Assembly (NCBI RefSeq): GCF_017916275.1
Contig: NZ_JAFMST010000005.1
Span: 248,001 to 312,000 of the forward strand
DNA from: Rubellimicrobium arenae
Lineage (GTDB): Bacteria > Pseudomonadota > Alphaproteobacteria > Rhodobacterales > Rhodobacteraceae
Direction of reading: 5' to 3'
Length of the DNA stretch: 64,000 nucleotides
Under the pieces are notes generated by a model, which was given only the letters and a program-made list of their open reading frames with translations, was not told the DNA's origin and ran no database searches. A program made the translations under genes and the position numbers. Positions 7,777-16,153 of the stretch are shown here, piece by piece (position 1 is the stretch's first letter; the number at the start of each line of letters is the position of its first letter).

Positions 7777-9129
7777 GTGGCGCAGGACATTCACCGGGGC
7801 CCCTGGGAAGGACAGAGCGGCGAGGTTCAGGATCTGGCCGAGTTTGCCAGGGCCAACGGTGTCAAGTACTTCATGATTTCCTACACCGACCTGTTCGGCG
7901 GGCAGCGGGCCAAGCTGGTGCCCGCACAGGCCATCGCCGACATGTCGGTGGACGGGGCGGGCTTCGCGGGCTTCGCGACCTGGCTCGACCTGACACCGGC
8001 GCATGCCGATCTCATGGCCATTCCCGATCCGTCCTCGGTCATCCAGCTGCCGTGGAAGCCCGAGGTCGCCTGGGTCGCCGCGACCGCGACCATGGAAGGC
8101 GAGCTGGTCGAGCAGGCCCCGCGCAACGTCCTCAAGAAGCTCATCGCCGAGGCCGCCAAGGAAGGCCTGCGCGTGAAGACGGGGGTCGAGCCTGAGTTCT
8201 TCCTGCTCAACGCCGATGGGTCGCAGGTGTCGGATCCCTACGACAACGCGGTCAAGCCCTGCTACGACCAGCAGGCGGTGATGCGCCGCTACGATGTGAT
8301 CGCCGAGGTCTGCGACTACATGCTCCAGCTCGGCTGGGAGGCCTACCAGAACGACCACGAGGATGCGACCGGCCAGTTCGAGATGAACTGGAAGTACGAC
8401 GACGCCCTCAGGACCGCCGACAAGCATTCCTTCTTCAAGTTCATGATGCGCAGCATTGCCGAGAAGCACGGCCTACGCGCCACATTCATGCCCAAGCCCT
8501 TCAAGGGCCTGACCGGATCGGGGTGCCACGCCCACATCTCTGTCTGGGACCTCGATGGACAGAGCAATGCCTTCGCCGACGGGGGCAAGGAACTGGGCCT
8601 TTCGGATCGGGGGCGCTGCTTCCTGGGCGGGATCATGAAGCACGCCTCGGCGCTGGCCGCGATCACCAACCCGACGGTGAACAGCTACAAGCGGATCAAC
8701 GCCCCCCGTACCGTGTCGGGGGCGACCTGGGCGCCCAACACCGTCACGTGGACCGGCAACAATCGGACGCACATGGTGCGGGTGCCGGGTCCGGGGCGGT
8801 TCGAGCTTCGGCTGCCGGACGGGGCGGCAAACCCCTATCTCCTGCAGGCGGTGATCATAGCGGCGGGCCTTGATGGGTGCCGCAGCAGCGCCGATCCGGG
8901 TCCGCGCCACGACATCGACATGTACACCCAGGGGCACACGGTCAGGGGGGCGCCCAAGCTTCCGCTGAACCTGCTCGATGCGCTGCGCGAGTACGACAAG
9001 GACGAGACCCTGAAAGCCATGATGGGCGAGGAATTCTCCAGAGCCTTCCTCAAGCTGAAGCATGACGAATGGAACTCGTACATGGCCCATTTCTCTGGGT
9101 GGGAGCGCGACAATACCCTGGACATCTGA
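7777..9129 (+). CDS. gmaS: gamma-glutamylmethylamide synthetase (glutamine synthetase type III-like)
   Basis: GmaS ligates methylamine to glutamate with ATP, the entry step of the N-methylglutamate pathway. The 450-residue protein has the glutamine synthetase fold: an N-terminal beta-grasp ending in FMISYTDLFGGQRAKLVP, the metal-binding VEPEFFLLNADGS strand, DATGQFEMNWKYDDAL, the His-containing GSGCHAHISVWD, and the Arg-rich NNRTHMVRVPGPGRFELRLP block. Length and sequence fit GmaS, which is close to GlnA/GlnT and is separated from them mainly by context. Here it sits between mgsABC and mgdABCD, the classic order. The start is a GTG with AGGGAGA upstream. It is a cytoplasmic oligomer in studied bacteria. 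Confidence 0.93.
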   Translation: MAQDIHRGPWEGQSGEVQDLAEFARANGVKYFMISYTDLFGGQRAKLVPAQAIADMSVDGAGFAGFATWLDLTPAHADLMAIPDPSSVIQLPWKPEVAWVAATATMEGELVEQAPRNVLKKLIAEAAKEGLRVKTGVEPEFFLLNADGSQVSDPYDNAVKPCYDQQAVMRRYDVIAEVCDYMLQLGWEAYQNDHEDATGQFEMNWKYDDALRTADKHSFFKFMMRSIAEKHGLRATFMPKPFKGLTGSGCHAHISVWDLDGQSNAFADGGKELGLSDRGRCFLGGIMKHASALAAITNPTVNSYKRINAPRTVSGATWAPNTVTWTGNNRTHMVRVPGPGRFELRLPDGAANPYLLQAVIIAAGLDGCRSSADPGPRHDIDMYTQGHTVRGAPKLPLNLLDALREYDKDETLKAMMGEEFSRAFLKLKHDEWNSYMAHFSGWERDNTLDI

Positions 9130-9182
9130 CCGGTGCGGCCGTGGCAGCGGCGTCGGCCCATGCCGACGGCGCCGCCGGTCAG
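9126..9182 (+). other. large nested inverted repeat between gmaS and mgdA
   Basis: CTGACCGG (9126-9133, overlapping the gmaS stop) pairs with CCGGTCAG (9175-9182). Inside it CGTCGGC (9151-9157) pairs with GCCGACG (9162-9168) around CCAT. There is no T-run. It may be an attenuator or a 3'-end stabiliser that sets the ratio of GmaS to the dehydrogenase subunits. Confidence 0.5.
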
Positions 9183-9277
9183 ATGGGGTCGTTCATGATC
9201 GTTCCGGGACCGGCAGCGGCATGCAGGTCTGCCGGTTCCGGTTCTTCCAACAGCGCAGCCGAAGGCAAAGACGGACC

Positions 9278-10528
9278 ATGAGATTCTCGGCGTTGCGGGT
9301 CTTCCGCGAGGCTTTGACGGGGCACAAGGGATGGACGCCAACCTGGCGCGACCCCGACCCCCAGCCCTCCTATGACATCATCATCGTCGGCGGCGGCGGC
9401 CACGGGCTCGCCGCAGCCTACTACCTTGCCAAGGAATTCCGGCGGGCCCGGATCGCGGTTCTCGAGCGCGGCTGGATCGGCGGCGGCAATGTCGGCCGCA
9501 ACACGACGATCATCCGGTCCAACTACCTCCTGGACGGCAACCAGCCGTTCTACGAGTTCTCGATGAAGCTCTGGGAAGGGCTGGAGCAGGACTTCAATTA
9601 CAATGCGATGGTCAGCCAGCGCGGGATCCTGAACCTGTTCCACACGGACGCGCAGCGCGACGCCTACACCCGCCGGGGCAATGCCATGATCCTTCATGGC
9701 GCCGACGCCGAACTGCTGGACCGGGAGCAGGTGCGGGCCATGTACCCGTTCCTGAACTTCGACCACGCCCGCTTCCCCATCAAGGGCGGCCTGCTCCAGC
9801 GCCGCGGTGGGACTGCCCGGCATGATGCGGTGGCCTGGGGCTATGCCCGTGGCGCCGATGAGCATGGCGTCGACATCATCCAGAACTGCGCGGTCACCGG
9901 GTTCCGGATCCGGAACGGCCGCGTCCTGGGCGTCGAGACCACGCGCGGCTACATCGGCGCGCTCAAGGTCGGCATCGCCGTCGCGGGCAACTCCTCGACC
10001 GTGATGGCGATGGCGGGCCTGCGGCTCCCGATCGAGAGCCATGTGCTCCAGGCCTTCGTGACCGAGGGGCTGAAGCCCGTCATCGACGGCGTCATGACCT
10101 TCGGCGCCGGCCATTTCTATGTCAGCCAGTCGGACAAGGGGGGCTTGGTCTTCGGCGGCGACATCGACGGCTACAACTCCTACGCCCAGCGGGGAAACCT
10201 GCCCGTGATCGAGGACGTGGCCGAGGGAGGCATGGCGCTCATGCCCATGATCGGCCGGGCGCGGCTGCTGCGGACCTGGGGTGGGATCATGGACATGTCC
10301 ATGGACGGCTCTCCGTTCATTGACCGCACGCCGGTCGAGGGGCTCTATTTCAACGGCGGCTGGTGCTATGGCGGCTTCAAGGCCACGCCGGCTTCGGGCT
10401 ACTGCTTCGCGCATCTCATCGCCCGGGACGAGCCTCATCCGACGGCGGTCGCCTACCGGCTCGACCGCTTCCGACGGGGCGCGATGATCGACGAAAAGGG
10501 CCAAGGCGCCCAGCCCAACCTGCATTGA
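9278..10528 (+). CDS. mgdA: N-methylglutamate dehydrogenase subunit A (sarcosine oxidase beta-like)
   Basis: This 416-residue flavoprotein begins with SYDIIIVGGGGHGLAAAYYL, a GxGxxG FAD site, and follows the heterotetrameric sarcosine oxidase beta subunit throughout. By eye, His182 in GGTARHDAVAWGYA corresponds to the histidine that binds FMN covalently in those enzymes; the alignment was not computed. Near the C-terminus NGGWCYGGFKATPASGY is the usual FAD-contact block. MgdABCD oxidises N-methylglutamate to glutamate and carries the one-carbon unit to tetrahydrofolate. The ATG at 9278 puts the Rossmann motif at residue 33; an open extension upstream overlaps gmaS and is unlikely. It is the first gene after a large intercistronic stem-loop. 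Confidence 0.92.
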   Translation: MRFSALRVFREALTGHKGWTPTWRDPDPQPSYDIIIVGGGGHGLAAAYYLAKEFRRARIAVLERGWIGGGNVGRNTTIIRSNYLLDGNQPFYEFSMKLWEGLEQDFNYNAMVSQRGILNLFHTDAQRDAYTRRGNAMILHGADAELLDREQVRAMYPFLNFDHARFPIKGGLLQRRGGTARHDAVAWGYARGADEHGVDIIQNCAVTGFRIRNGRVLGVETTRGYIGALKVGIAVAGNSSTVMAMAGLRLPIESHVLQAFVTEGLKPVIDGVMTFGAGHFYVSQSDKGGLVFGGDIDGYNSYAQRGNLPVIEDVAEGGMALMPMIGRARLLRTWGGIMDMSMDGSPFIDRTPVEGLYFNGGWCYGGFKATPASGYCFAHLIARDEPHPTAVAYRLDRFRRGAMIDEKGQGAQPNLH

Positions 10529-10538
10529 GGCTCCTACG

Positions 10539-10820
10539 ATGCTGATTCCGCATCCGATCCTGGGCCTGCGCGACGCGCAGGAGTTCACCTATCTCGGCGA
10601 CGCCGCCCTGATCGACCGGCCCGACGGGCTGGCCAACCCGGAGGCGTTTCACGACTACCTGTACCTCAGGGACAATCCGGCCGGGATCCACCGGGAACTC
10701 TGGTTCCACGAGCAGGGCGACCGGTCCTGGATCGTGGTGACCCGCAACACCGTCACTCACGAGATCCTTGGGGCTGTGCTGGCGCAGGATGTGGCGCGAG
10801 CAAGGGGACGGTCGCGATGA
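10539..10820 (+). CDS. mgdB: N-methylglutamate dehydrogenase subunit B (sarcosine oxidase delta-like, no cysteines)
   Basis: The 93-residue product matches the small delta subunit of heterotetrameric sarcosine oxidase: GLRDAQEFTYLGDA at the start, then AFHDYLYLRDNPAGIHRELW, a GDRSWIVVTRNT block and THEILG. In classical SoxD four cysteines near the two ends of the domain bind zinc. This protein contains no cysteine at all; the equivalent places read H-P-I-L and G-D-R. The zinc site is therefore lost, which I believe is common in MgdB but have not checked. The gene starts ten bases after mgdA and overlaps mgdC by four (ATGA), so it is tightly coupled. Confidence 0.9.
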   Translation: MLIPHPILGLRDAQEFTYLGDAALIDRPDGLANPEAFHDYLYLRDNPAGIHRELWFHEQGDRSWIVVTRNTVTHEILGAVLAQDVARARGRSR

Positions 10821-13800
10821 ACGCGCGCGTGTCGGGGACCTTCGCCGGACAGGGCGAGTTGTTCGGTTTCGTCAAGGGCGATACCAGGCCTCACGACCCT
10901 CGCTACAGCGGGGATGGTGTTCGAGCCGGGCAGGGCCGAGACGCGACAAGCACCCCGGAGCGGCTGCCGGGTGGCCTGATCGACCGCAGCCGCAGCCTGG
11001 AGTTCGCCTTCGACGGGCGCAGCTACCGGGGGCATCCCGGGGACACCCTTGCGTCGGCGCTGCTGGCCAACGGCGTTCGCCTGATGGGCCGCAGCTTCAA
11101 GTACCATCGCCCGCGCGGCGTCCTGACCGCAGGGTCCGAAGAGCCGAACGCCTTGGTCGAGCTCCGCTCGGGGGCCCGTCAGGAGCCGAACTCCCGTGCG
11201 ACGGTGGTCGAACTCTTCCATGGTCTTGAGGCGTGCAGTCAGAACCGCTGGCCGTCCCTCGCCTTTGATGTCATGGGCATCAACGACCTTCTTTCGCCGT
11301 TCCTGACCGCAGGCTTCTACTACAAGACCTTCATGTGGCCGGCGGCCTTCTGGGAGACGCTCTATGAGCCGGTGATCCGTCGCGCGGCCGGTTTGGGCAG
11401 CCTTTCTCGCGCCGAGGACCCGGACTGCTACGACAAGGGCTTCCTTCATGCCGACCTGCTCGTGATCGGAAGCGGTCCTGCGGGCCTCATGGCGGCGCGG
11501 ACGGCTGGACGGGCCGGGGCCCGGGTCATCCTCATGGACGAGGACTTCGTCCTTGGGGGGCGCCTGAACGCGGAAACCCTGTCCGTGGGCGGCCAGATGG
11601 GATCAGCCTGGGCCCAATCCGTGGTCGCGGAACTCTCTGCCTTGCCGAACGTGCGCCTCATGACGCGCACGACAGTCTTCGGTGTCTTTGACCACGGCAT
11701 CTACGGCGCGGTGGAGCGCGTGGCCGACCACCTGCCCGCTCCCGAGGCGGGCAAGCCCCGGCAGATCCTCTGGCGTGTCTACGCCAGGCAGGCGATCCTG
11801 GCCGCCGGTGCCGTGGAACGGCCAATCGCGTTCCGCAACAACGACCGGCCCGGGATCATGCTCGCTGGCGCGGTGCGGACCTATGCCAACCGCTGGGGCG
11901 TGGCGGCGGGGCGGCGCGTCGCCCTCTTCGTCAACAACGACGACGGACTGCGCACGGCCCGTGACCTGGACGCGGCGGGCGTGGACGTGGCCGCCGTGAT
12001 CGATGCCCGCGCTGAAGGGGATCGGCTGCCGGGCATCCGGCATATCAAGGGGGCCGTGGTCACCGATGCTGCTGGACGGCTCGGCTTGCGCGGCGTCACC
12101 TTTCGTGATGGCCGGGGCCGCGAGGATCGGATCGCCTGCGACTGCCTGGCCGTGTCCAGCGGCTGGAATCCGGCGGTTGCGCTCACCTCGCATCAGTCGG
12201 CACGTCCGGTCTGGGACGAATCCATTGCAGCCTTCGTGCCCAGTCCGAATGGACCCAAGGGGCTGAAGGTTGCTGGCGCGGCGGCGGGCGTCATGTCCAC
12301 CCATGGAGCGCTTGCCACCGGGGCAGCCCGGGCCAACGACGTGCTGGAGGAGTTGGGGCTTCCCACTCAGAAGCCCGAACTTCCCGAGGCGGAAGATGCC
12401 CCCGTGCGCCTTTCGCCGCTCTGGCATGTGTCCGGCGCGGGGCGGGCCTGGGTGGATCTGCAGAACGACGTCACGGTCAAGGACGTCAGGCTCGCGCATC
12501 AGGAGAACTTCCGGAGCGTCGAGCATCTGAAGCGCTACACGACGCTCGGCATGGCGACCGACCAGGGGAAGACGTCCAACATGCTCGGCCTGGCCGTGAT
12601 GGCCGAGCTCACGGGCAAGTCCATCCCGGAGACGGGGACGACGATGTTCCGCCCGCCCTATACGCCGGTTGCCATGGGCGCGCTGGCCGGGCGCTCCCGG
12701 GGCGAGGACTTCAAGCCGCGTCGGTTGACGCCGTCGCACCGATGGGCGGCCGAACAGGGGGCCATCTTCGTCGAGGCCGGCCTATGGATGCGCGCGCAGT
12801 GGTTCCCTCGGCCCGGCGAGACGACGTGGCGCCAGTCGGTGGACCGGGAGGTGCTGGGCACGCGTAAGGGCGTCGGCATCTGCGACGTGACCACGCTGGG
12901 CAAGATCGACATTCAGGGCACCGACGCGGGTGTCTTTCTTGACCGGGTTTACGCCAACACCTTCTCGACGCTTCCGGTGGGCAAGGTCCGCTACGGGATC
13001 ATGCTGCGCGAAGATGGCATCGTCATTGATGACGGCACGACCGCCCGACTGGGCGAACACGAGTACATCATGACGACGACGACCGCGAACGCGGTCCCGG
13101 TGTTCCGGCACCTCGAGTTCTGTCGGCAGTGCCTTTGGCCCGACCTCGACATTCAGCTGATCTCCACCACAGAAGCCTGGGCGCAGTTCTCGGTTGCAGG
13201 GCCGAACGCGCGGAGGCTGCTGCAGCGGATCGTGGATCAGGATATCTCCGATGCCGCGTTCCCCTACATGGCCTGCGCCAACGTCACGGTGTGCGGCGGC
13301 CTGCGTGGGCGCCTGTTCCGCATCAGCTTTTCGGGGGAGTTGGCCTATGAGGTCGCCGTCCCGGCGCGGTACGGCGATGCTCTCGTCCGCGAGATGATGG
13401 CGCAGGGACAGGATCTGGGCGTCATGCCCTACGGGACCGAGGCTCTGGGCGTCCTGCGCGTCGAGAAGGGTCATATAGCCGGCAACGAGTTGAACGGTCA
13501 GACCACGGCGCTCAACTTGGGCCTGGGCAAGATGGTGTCGAAGAAGAAGGATGCCATTGGCATGGTCCTGTCCCAGCGGGAGGAACTCGCCCGTGCCGAC
13601 GGGCTTCGGCTGGTGGGCATCCGGCCGGTGGACCCCAAGGCGGTGCTGGAGGCTGGAAGCCATCTGATCGCCGCGGGCCGGGACCCCGTGGCGGCCAACG
13701 ACGACGGCTGGCTGACCTCGGTGGTCCACTCACCGCACCTGGGCCACCAGATCGCCTTGGCCTACCTCAGGAATGGGGCCAGCCGGCTGGGCGAACGACT

Positions 13801-13894
13801 GAGGGCCGTGAACCTGCTCGCCAAGACCGAGGTCGAGGTCGAGATCGTATCCCCGCACTTTGTCGATCCGGAAGGAGAGCGTCTCCGTGTGTGA
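10817..13894 (+). CDS. mgdC: N-methylglutamate dehydrogenase subunit C (sarcosine oxidase alpha-like)
   Basis: At 1025 residues this is the large alpha subunit. Domains in order: an N-terminal [2Fe-2S]-ferredoxin-like fold (LEFAFDGRSYRGHPGDTLAS, FKYHRPRGVLTAGSEEPNAL); an NAD-binding region with DLLVIGSGPAGLMAARTAGR near residue 215; a second nucleotide-binding part; and a C-terminal folate-binding aminomethyltransferase (GcvT-like) domain from about residue 630, with GVGICDVTTLGKIDIQG and MPYGTEALGVLRVEKGHI. In sarcosine oxidases the GcvT domain transfers the methyl-derived carbon to tetrahydrofolate, so methylene-tetrahydrofolate rather than free formaldehyde is the likely product. It overlaps both neighbours, which supports stoichiometric synthesis. 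Confidence 0.92.
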   Translation: MNARVSGTFAGQGELFGFVKGDTRPHDPRYSGDGVRAGQGRDATSTPERLPGGLIDRSRSLEFAFDGRSYRGHPGDTLASALLANGVRLMGRSFKYHRPRGVLTAGSEEPNALVELRSGARQEPNSRATVVELFHGLEACSQNRWPSLAFDVMGINDLLSPFLTAGFYYKTFMWPAAFWETLYEPVIRRAAGLGSLSRAEDPDCYDKGFLHADLLVIGSGPAGLMAARTAGRAGARVILMDEDFVLGGRLNAETLSVGGQMGSAWAQSVVAELSALPNVRLMTRTTVFGVFDHGIYGAVERVADHLPAPEAGKPRQILWRVYARQAILAAGAVERPIAFRNNDRPGIMLAGAVRTYANRWGVAAGRRVALFVNNDDGLRTARDLDAAGVDVAAVIDARAEGDRLPGIRHIKGAVVTDAAGRLGLRGVTFRDGRGREDRIACDCLAVSSGWNPAVALTSHQSARPVWDESIAAFVPSPNGPKGLKVAGAAAGVMSTHGALATGAARANDVLEELGLPTQKPELPEAEDAPVRLSPLWHVSGAGRAWVDLQNDVTVKDVRLAHQENFRSVEHLKRYTTLGMATDQGKTSNMLGLAVMAELTGKSIPETGTTMFRPPYTPVAMGALAGRSRGEDFKPRRLTPSHRWAAEQGAIFVEAGLWMRAQWFPRPGETTWRQSVDREVLGTRKGVGICDVTTLGKIDIQGTDAGVFLDRVYANTFSTLPVGKVRYGIMLREDGIVIDDGTTARLGEHEYIMTTTTANAVPVFRHLEFCRQCLWPDLDIQLISTTEAWAQFSVAGPNARRLLQRIVDQDISDAAFPYMACANVTVCGGLRGRLFRISFSGELAYEVAVPARYGDALVREMMAQGQDLGVMPYGTEALGVLRVEKGHIAGNELNGQTTALNLGLGKMVSKKKDAIGMVLSQREELARADGLRLVGIRPVDPKAVLEAGSHLIAAGRDPVAANDDGWLTSVVHSPHLGHQIALAYLRNGASRLGERLRAVNLLAKTEVEVEIVSPHFVDPEGERLRV

Positions 13895-14450
13895 ACATCG
13901 CTTGAGGGCGCGGCCGGCGCTTGGCATCGACCAGCCCGACGTGGTCGCGGTCGGTCCGGTTCGGATCGCGGAGTCGATGGGGACGGCCCTTGGGTCCCTG
14001 GCGAGCCGGCGGGGGCGGGACGATGAGGTCCGCCGCATCGCCGCGGATGCCGGAATCCCCCTGCCTGCGCCGGGGCAGATGGTGCGCCAGGGCGACTGGG
14101 CGGGCTTTTGGCTTGCGCCGTCCCAATGGATGATCGAGGGGCCTCAGGACACCTACGAAGACATTGCCGCTGTGCTGAAGACGATCTTTGGCGAATCGGC
14201 GTCCGTGACCGAGCAGACGGACGCGTGGGTCAGGCTTGAGGTGACCGGCCCATTGCGGCCGATGTTCGAACGGCTGTGCAATCTCGACCTGGTGCGCTTC
14301 GTGCCGGGCTCCGCGACCCGCACGATCATCGAGCATCTGGGGTGCTATGTCCTCCGCCAGGCCGATGACCGGATAACTCTGCTTGGCCCGCGCTCATCGG
14401 CGGCATCGCTTCACCACGCCCTCATCTCCGCAGCGCGGAGCGCCTTCTGA
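13887..14450 (+). CDS. mgdD: N-methylglutamate dehydrogenase subunit D (sarcosine oxidase gamma-like)
   Basis: The last gene of the cluster encodes a 187-residue protein of the SoxG family: GQMVRQGDWAGFWLAPSQWM, a VTEQTDAWVRLEVTG strand, and an RTIIEHLGCYVLRQADD C-terminal block. The gamma subunit is small and structurally related to the GcvT fold; its exact job is unclear. I prefer the GTG at 13887, since GAAGGAG lies 9 bases upstream and it overlaps the mgdC stop by 8 bases. An ATG at 13860 would add nine residues but lies deeper in mgdC. The gene ends 17 bases from a convergent unknown gene, with no obvious terminator. Confidence 0.88.
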   Translation: MCEHRLRARPALGIDQPDVVAVGPVRIAESMGTALGSLASRRGRDDEVRRIAADAGIPLPAPGQMVRQGDWAGFWLAPSQWMIEGPQDTYEDIAAVLKTIFGESASVTEQTDAWVRLEVTGPLRPMFERLCNLDLVRFVPGSATRTIIEHLGCYVLRQADDRITLLGPRSSAASLHHALISAARSAF

Positions 14451-14467
14451 GGGGGTGTGGCACGGCG

Positions 14468-14920
14468 TCAGGCGGCGCCGACCGGCACTGGTCGTGGGAA
14501 GAACGATTCGACAAGCTCGACCGAGCAGCCCGGGCCAGCCCGTTTGGCCAGCATCCGGTGAACCGGGTCCATCGCATCGTCGAGATAGGGCGACAGCATC
14601 TCAAAGAAGGCACCCGGGACTTCGACCATCTCCACGGGCGACACGAAACGCCCGAACGACCGGCAGAACTCCACAGCCTCATCGAGTCGTGACTGGCAGG
14701 CCTTCGCCATGCTGTCCGTGGCGGCAAGCTTCCGGGCCAGCGCCTGGGCAAAGCTGGCGCGGGCTTCGTCGGGCAGGCTGTCCATGAGGCCGGCCGCCAG
14801 TTCGTAGGCGTCGAGCAGGCGCGCGGCGTCGCGGAGAGTCCGCTCCGCCGCGGCTGCTGCGTCGGCCTTGAGGGCGCGACCGGCCACGAGAGCCGGCAGG
14901 CTTGGAACACTGATCGTCAT
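14468..14920 (-). CDS. hypothetical protein, 150 aa
   Basis: I do not recognise this protein. It is soluble, with no signal or membrane segment, and looks helical: an Ala-rich N-terminal region (about 20-60), a second helical part ending CQSRLDEAVEFCRSFGRFV, and a C-terminal stretch (YLDDAMDPVHRMLAKRAGPG) with a Pro-rich tail. The ATG at 14920 follows a GAAGGA ribosome site, better placed than the TTG at 14935. It is convergent with mgdD and has a 500-base gene-free region upstream. Nothing ties it to methylamine use except position. Confidence 0.55.
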   Translation of the reverse strand: MTISVPSLPALVAGRALKADAAAAAERTLRDAARLLDAYELAAGLMDSLPDEARASFAQALARKLAATDSMAKACQSRLDEAVEFCRSFGRFVSPVEMVEVPGAFFEMLSPYLDDAMDPVHRMLAKRAGPGCSVELVESFFPRPVPVGAA

Positions 14921-15430
14921 CGCACTGTCCTTCAACCGGCGTCCTCTTCCTGAGGATCTGGCGACAGATTGACCCTAGATTGTGGAAATATCGCGACTCA
15001 GTTGCGGTGAGGTGATGATTCCGGATCAGAATGGCAGCCCGCAGATCCGACTCCACAGAGGCGCTGGATCCGAATGGGAGAGCGGCTGCCCATGTCAGGG
15101 CAGGCTCGATCGATCATTCCAGGAGCCCCGCGGTTTGCGTCTGACGGATCAGGCCCACCTCAGACCATACGCGGCTCCCGCCTGAATGGACGAGGGCAGG
15201 GCGCGCCCGCAGACATGTGGAACGCGTTCCAAACACGTTGGCCTGCGATCCGGCGGATCCAGGAAACGACCTGTCATTGGATGGCGCCACGATTCCCGAC
15301 AAGGGCACCACGGACCTGCCCGACGTCATGCGCACCGACACCCGAAGACAGATCAGCCCAGCCCTGATGAAAACAGGGCCGGGCCGATGATCGGTCGGTC
15401 ATGCGGGCAGTTGAGCTGCCCAGCGAGGCG
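14921..15430. other. 510-bp region without a supportable gene; contains a perfect 14-bp palindrome at 15218-15231
   Basis: No reading frame here has a ribosome site together with a recognisable product. The clearest structure is TGGAACGCGTTCCA at 15218-15231, a perfect palindrome with a central CG, the shape of a LacI/GalR-family operator. It lies 298 bases upstream of the 14920 start and 213 bases from the stop of the DUF882 gene. No LacI-type regulator or sugar genes are visible nearby. Confidence 0.4.
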
Positions 15431-16000
15431 TCAGCTTCCCCAGGTGCGGACGTCGCCGCAGTCCATATGCACGAAGTTCGAGCTGGAATAACGCCCGACA
15501 CCACCCGCCTGGCACGCTGCCGCAGCCCGCGCGATCTGGTTCACCGACCGCGAGTCGAGATGGAGGTCGGCCGCCTGACCCCGCATGTGAAGAGAGTTGC
15601 GGGCCACGCCCGACGAGTTCGCCCGCAGCATCGCGTTGGTCTGTGGAGAGCGATAGCCCGACAGCAGCATATACGGCTCCGACACATCCAGGAGATTGTG
15701 AGTCGCCGCGATGATGTCGATCGTCCGTGTGTCCATGGCCACGGCCTGGCCGTTCCGCCAGTCGCGCATGAACATGCTGATCTCCCGGACGGCTTCGGCG
15801 ATGTATTCGCCGTCGATCCAGTAGATCGTGTCCATATGTTCACCGGTACGGCCCGAATACATGCGGACCCGCCGGATATCGCCTGCCCCGCGAAGCAGGC
15901 CAGCCGCGTTTGTCAGAGTTGGGGCAGCCGTGACTGCCGTTGCTGCGAACACGCCCAAGAGCGCACGCCGAGAAATGCCCGAAGAGCTGTTGTTGTCCAT
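15431..16000 (-). CDS. DUF882 / peptidase M15A-like exported protein
   Basis: This protein of about 189 residues carries a Tat-like signal (GISRRALLGVFAATAVTAAP) and the DUF882 (YcbK) domain related to D-Ala-D-Ala metallopeptidases. The motifs are LSGYRSPQTNAMLR, then NSLHMRGQAADLHL with the His/Asp zinc ligands, and SNFVHMDCGDVRTWG with the last His. Such proteins are thought to act on peptidoglycan. I prefer the ATG at 16000 because a TATAAT-like box and a perfect ACCCATG/CATGGGT repeat lie just upstream, inside the longer frame that begins at 16063. It is divergent from a large L,D-transpeptidase, so the two wall genes may share control. It lacks an obvious strong ribosome site. Confidence 0.85.
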   Translation of the reverse strand: MDNNSSSGISRRALLGVFAATAVTAAPTLTNAAGLLRGAGDIRRVRMYSGRTGEHMDTIYWIDGEYIAEAVREISMFMRDWRNGQAVAMDTRTIDIIAATHNLLDVSEPYMLLSGYRSPQTNAMLRANSSGVARNSLHMRGQAADLHLDSRSVNQIARAAAACQAGGVGRYSSSNFVHMDCGDVRTWGS

Positions 16001-16034
16001 ACCGCCAGCGCCTGTCCCGTCGCCTATATTATAA

Positions 16035-16051
16035 ACCCATGTTTCATGGGT
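16035..16051. promoter_or_regulatory. perfect inverted repeat beside a TATAAT-like box
   Basis: ACCCATG (16035-16041) and CATGGGT (16045-16051) pair around TTT. On the minus strand a TATAAT-like sequence follows at once (about 16028-16033) and the DUF882 start is at 16000. This suggests an operator overlapping the promoter. On the plus strand the repeat is followed by TATTTTTT and could also act as a terminator, but no plus-strand gene ends here. Confidence 0.4.
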
Positions 16052-16141
16052 ATTTTTTGTCATCCTTGCCCAGATGCCTCACGACTATGACATGACTCGC
16101 GAGCTCTACCAAGGTCAGACTGCCACAGAGTTTCTTGCCAT

Positions 16142-16153
16142 CTAGTTAACTAG
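16142..16153. promoter_or_regulatory. AT-rich perfect palindrome in the divergent wall-gene region
   Basis: CTAGTTAACTAG is a perfect 12-bp palindrome in a GC-rich setting, 158 bases before the large L,D-transpeptidase and 142 bases before the divergent DUF882 gene. No matching regulator consensus is recognised. Confidence 0.3.

Noticed and set aside
15074-15491. Short open frames in the gene-free region before the DUF882 gene
   Set aside because: No ribosome sites, no hydrophobic or domain pattern, and Arg/Pro-rich composition as expected for random GC-rich sequence.
16035-16060. Plus-strand intrinsic terminator (CCCATG-TTT-CATGGG then T-rich)
   Set aside because: No plus-strand gene ends before it, while its place next to a minus-strand -10 box fits an operator better.
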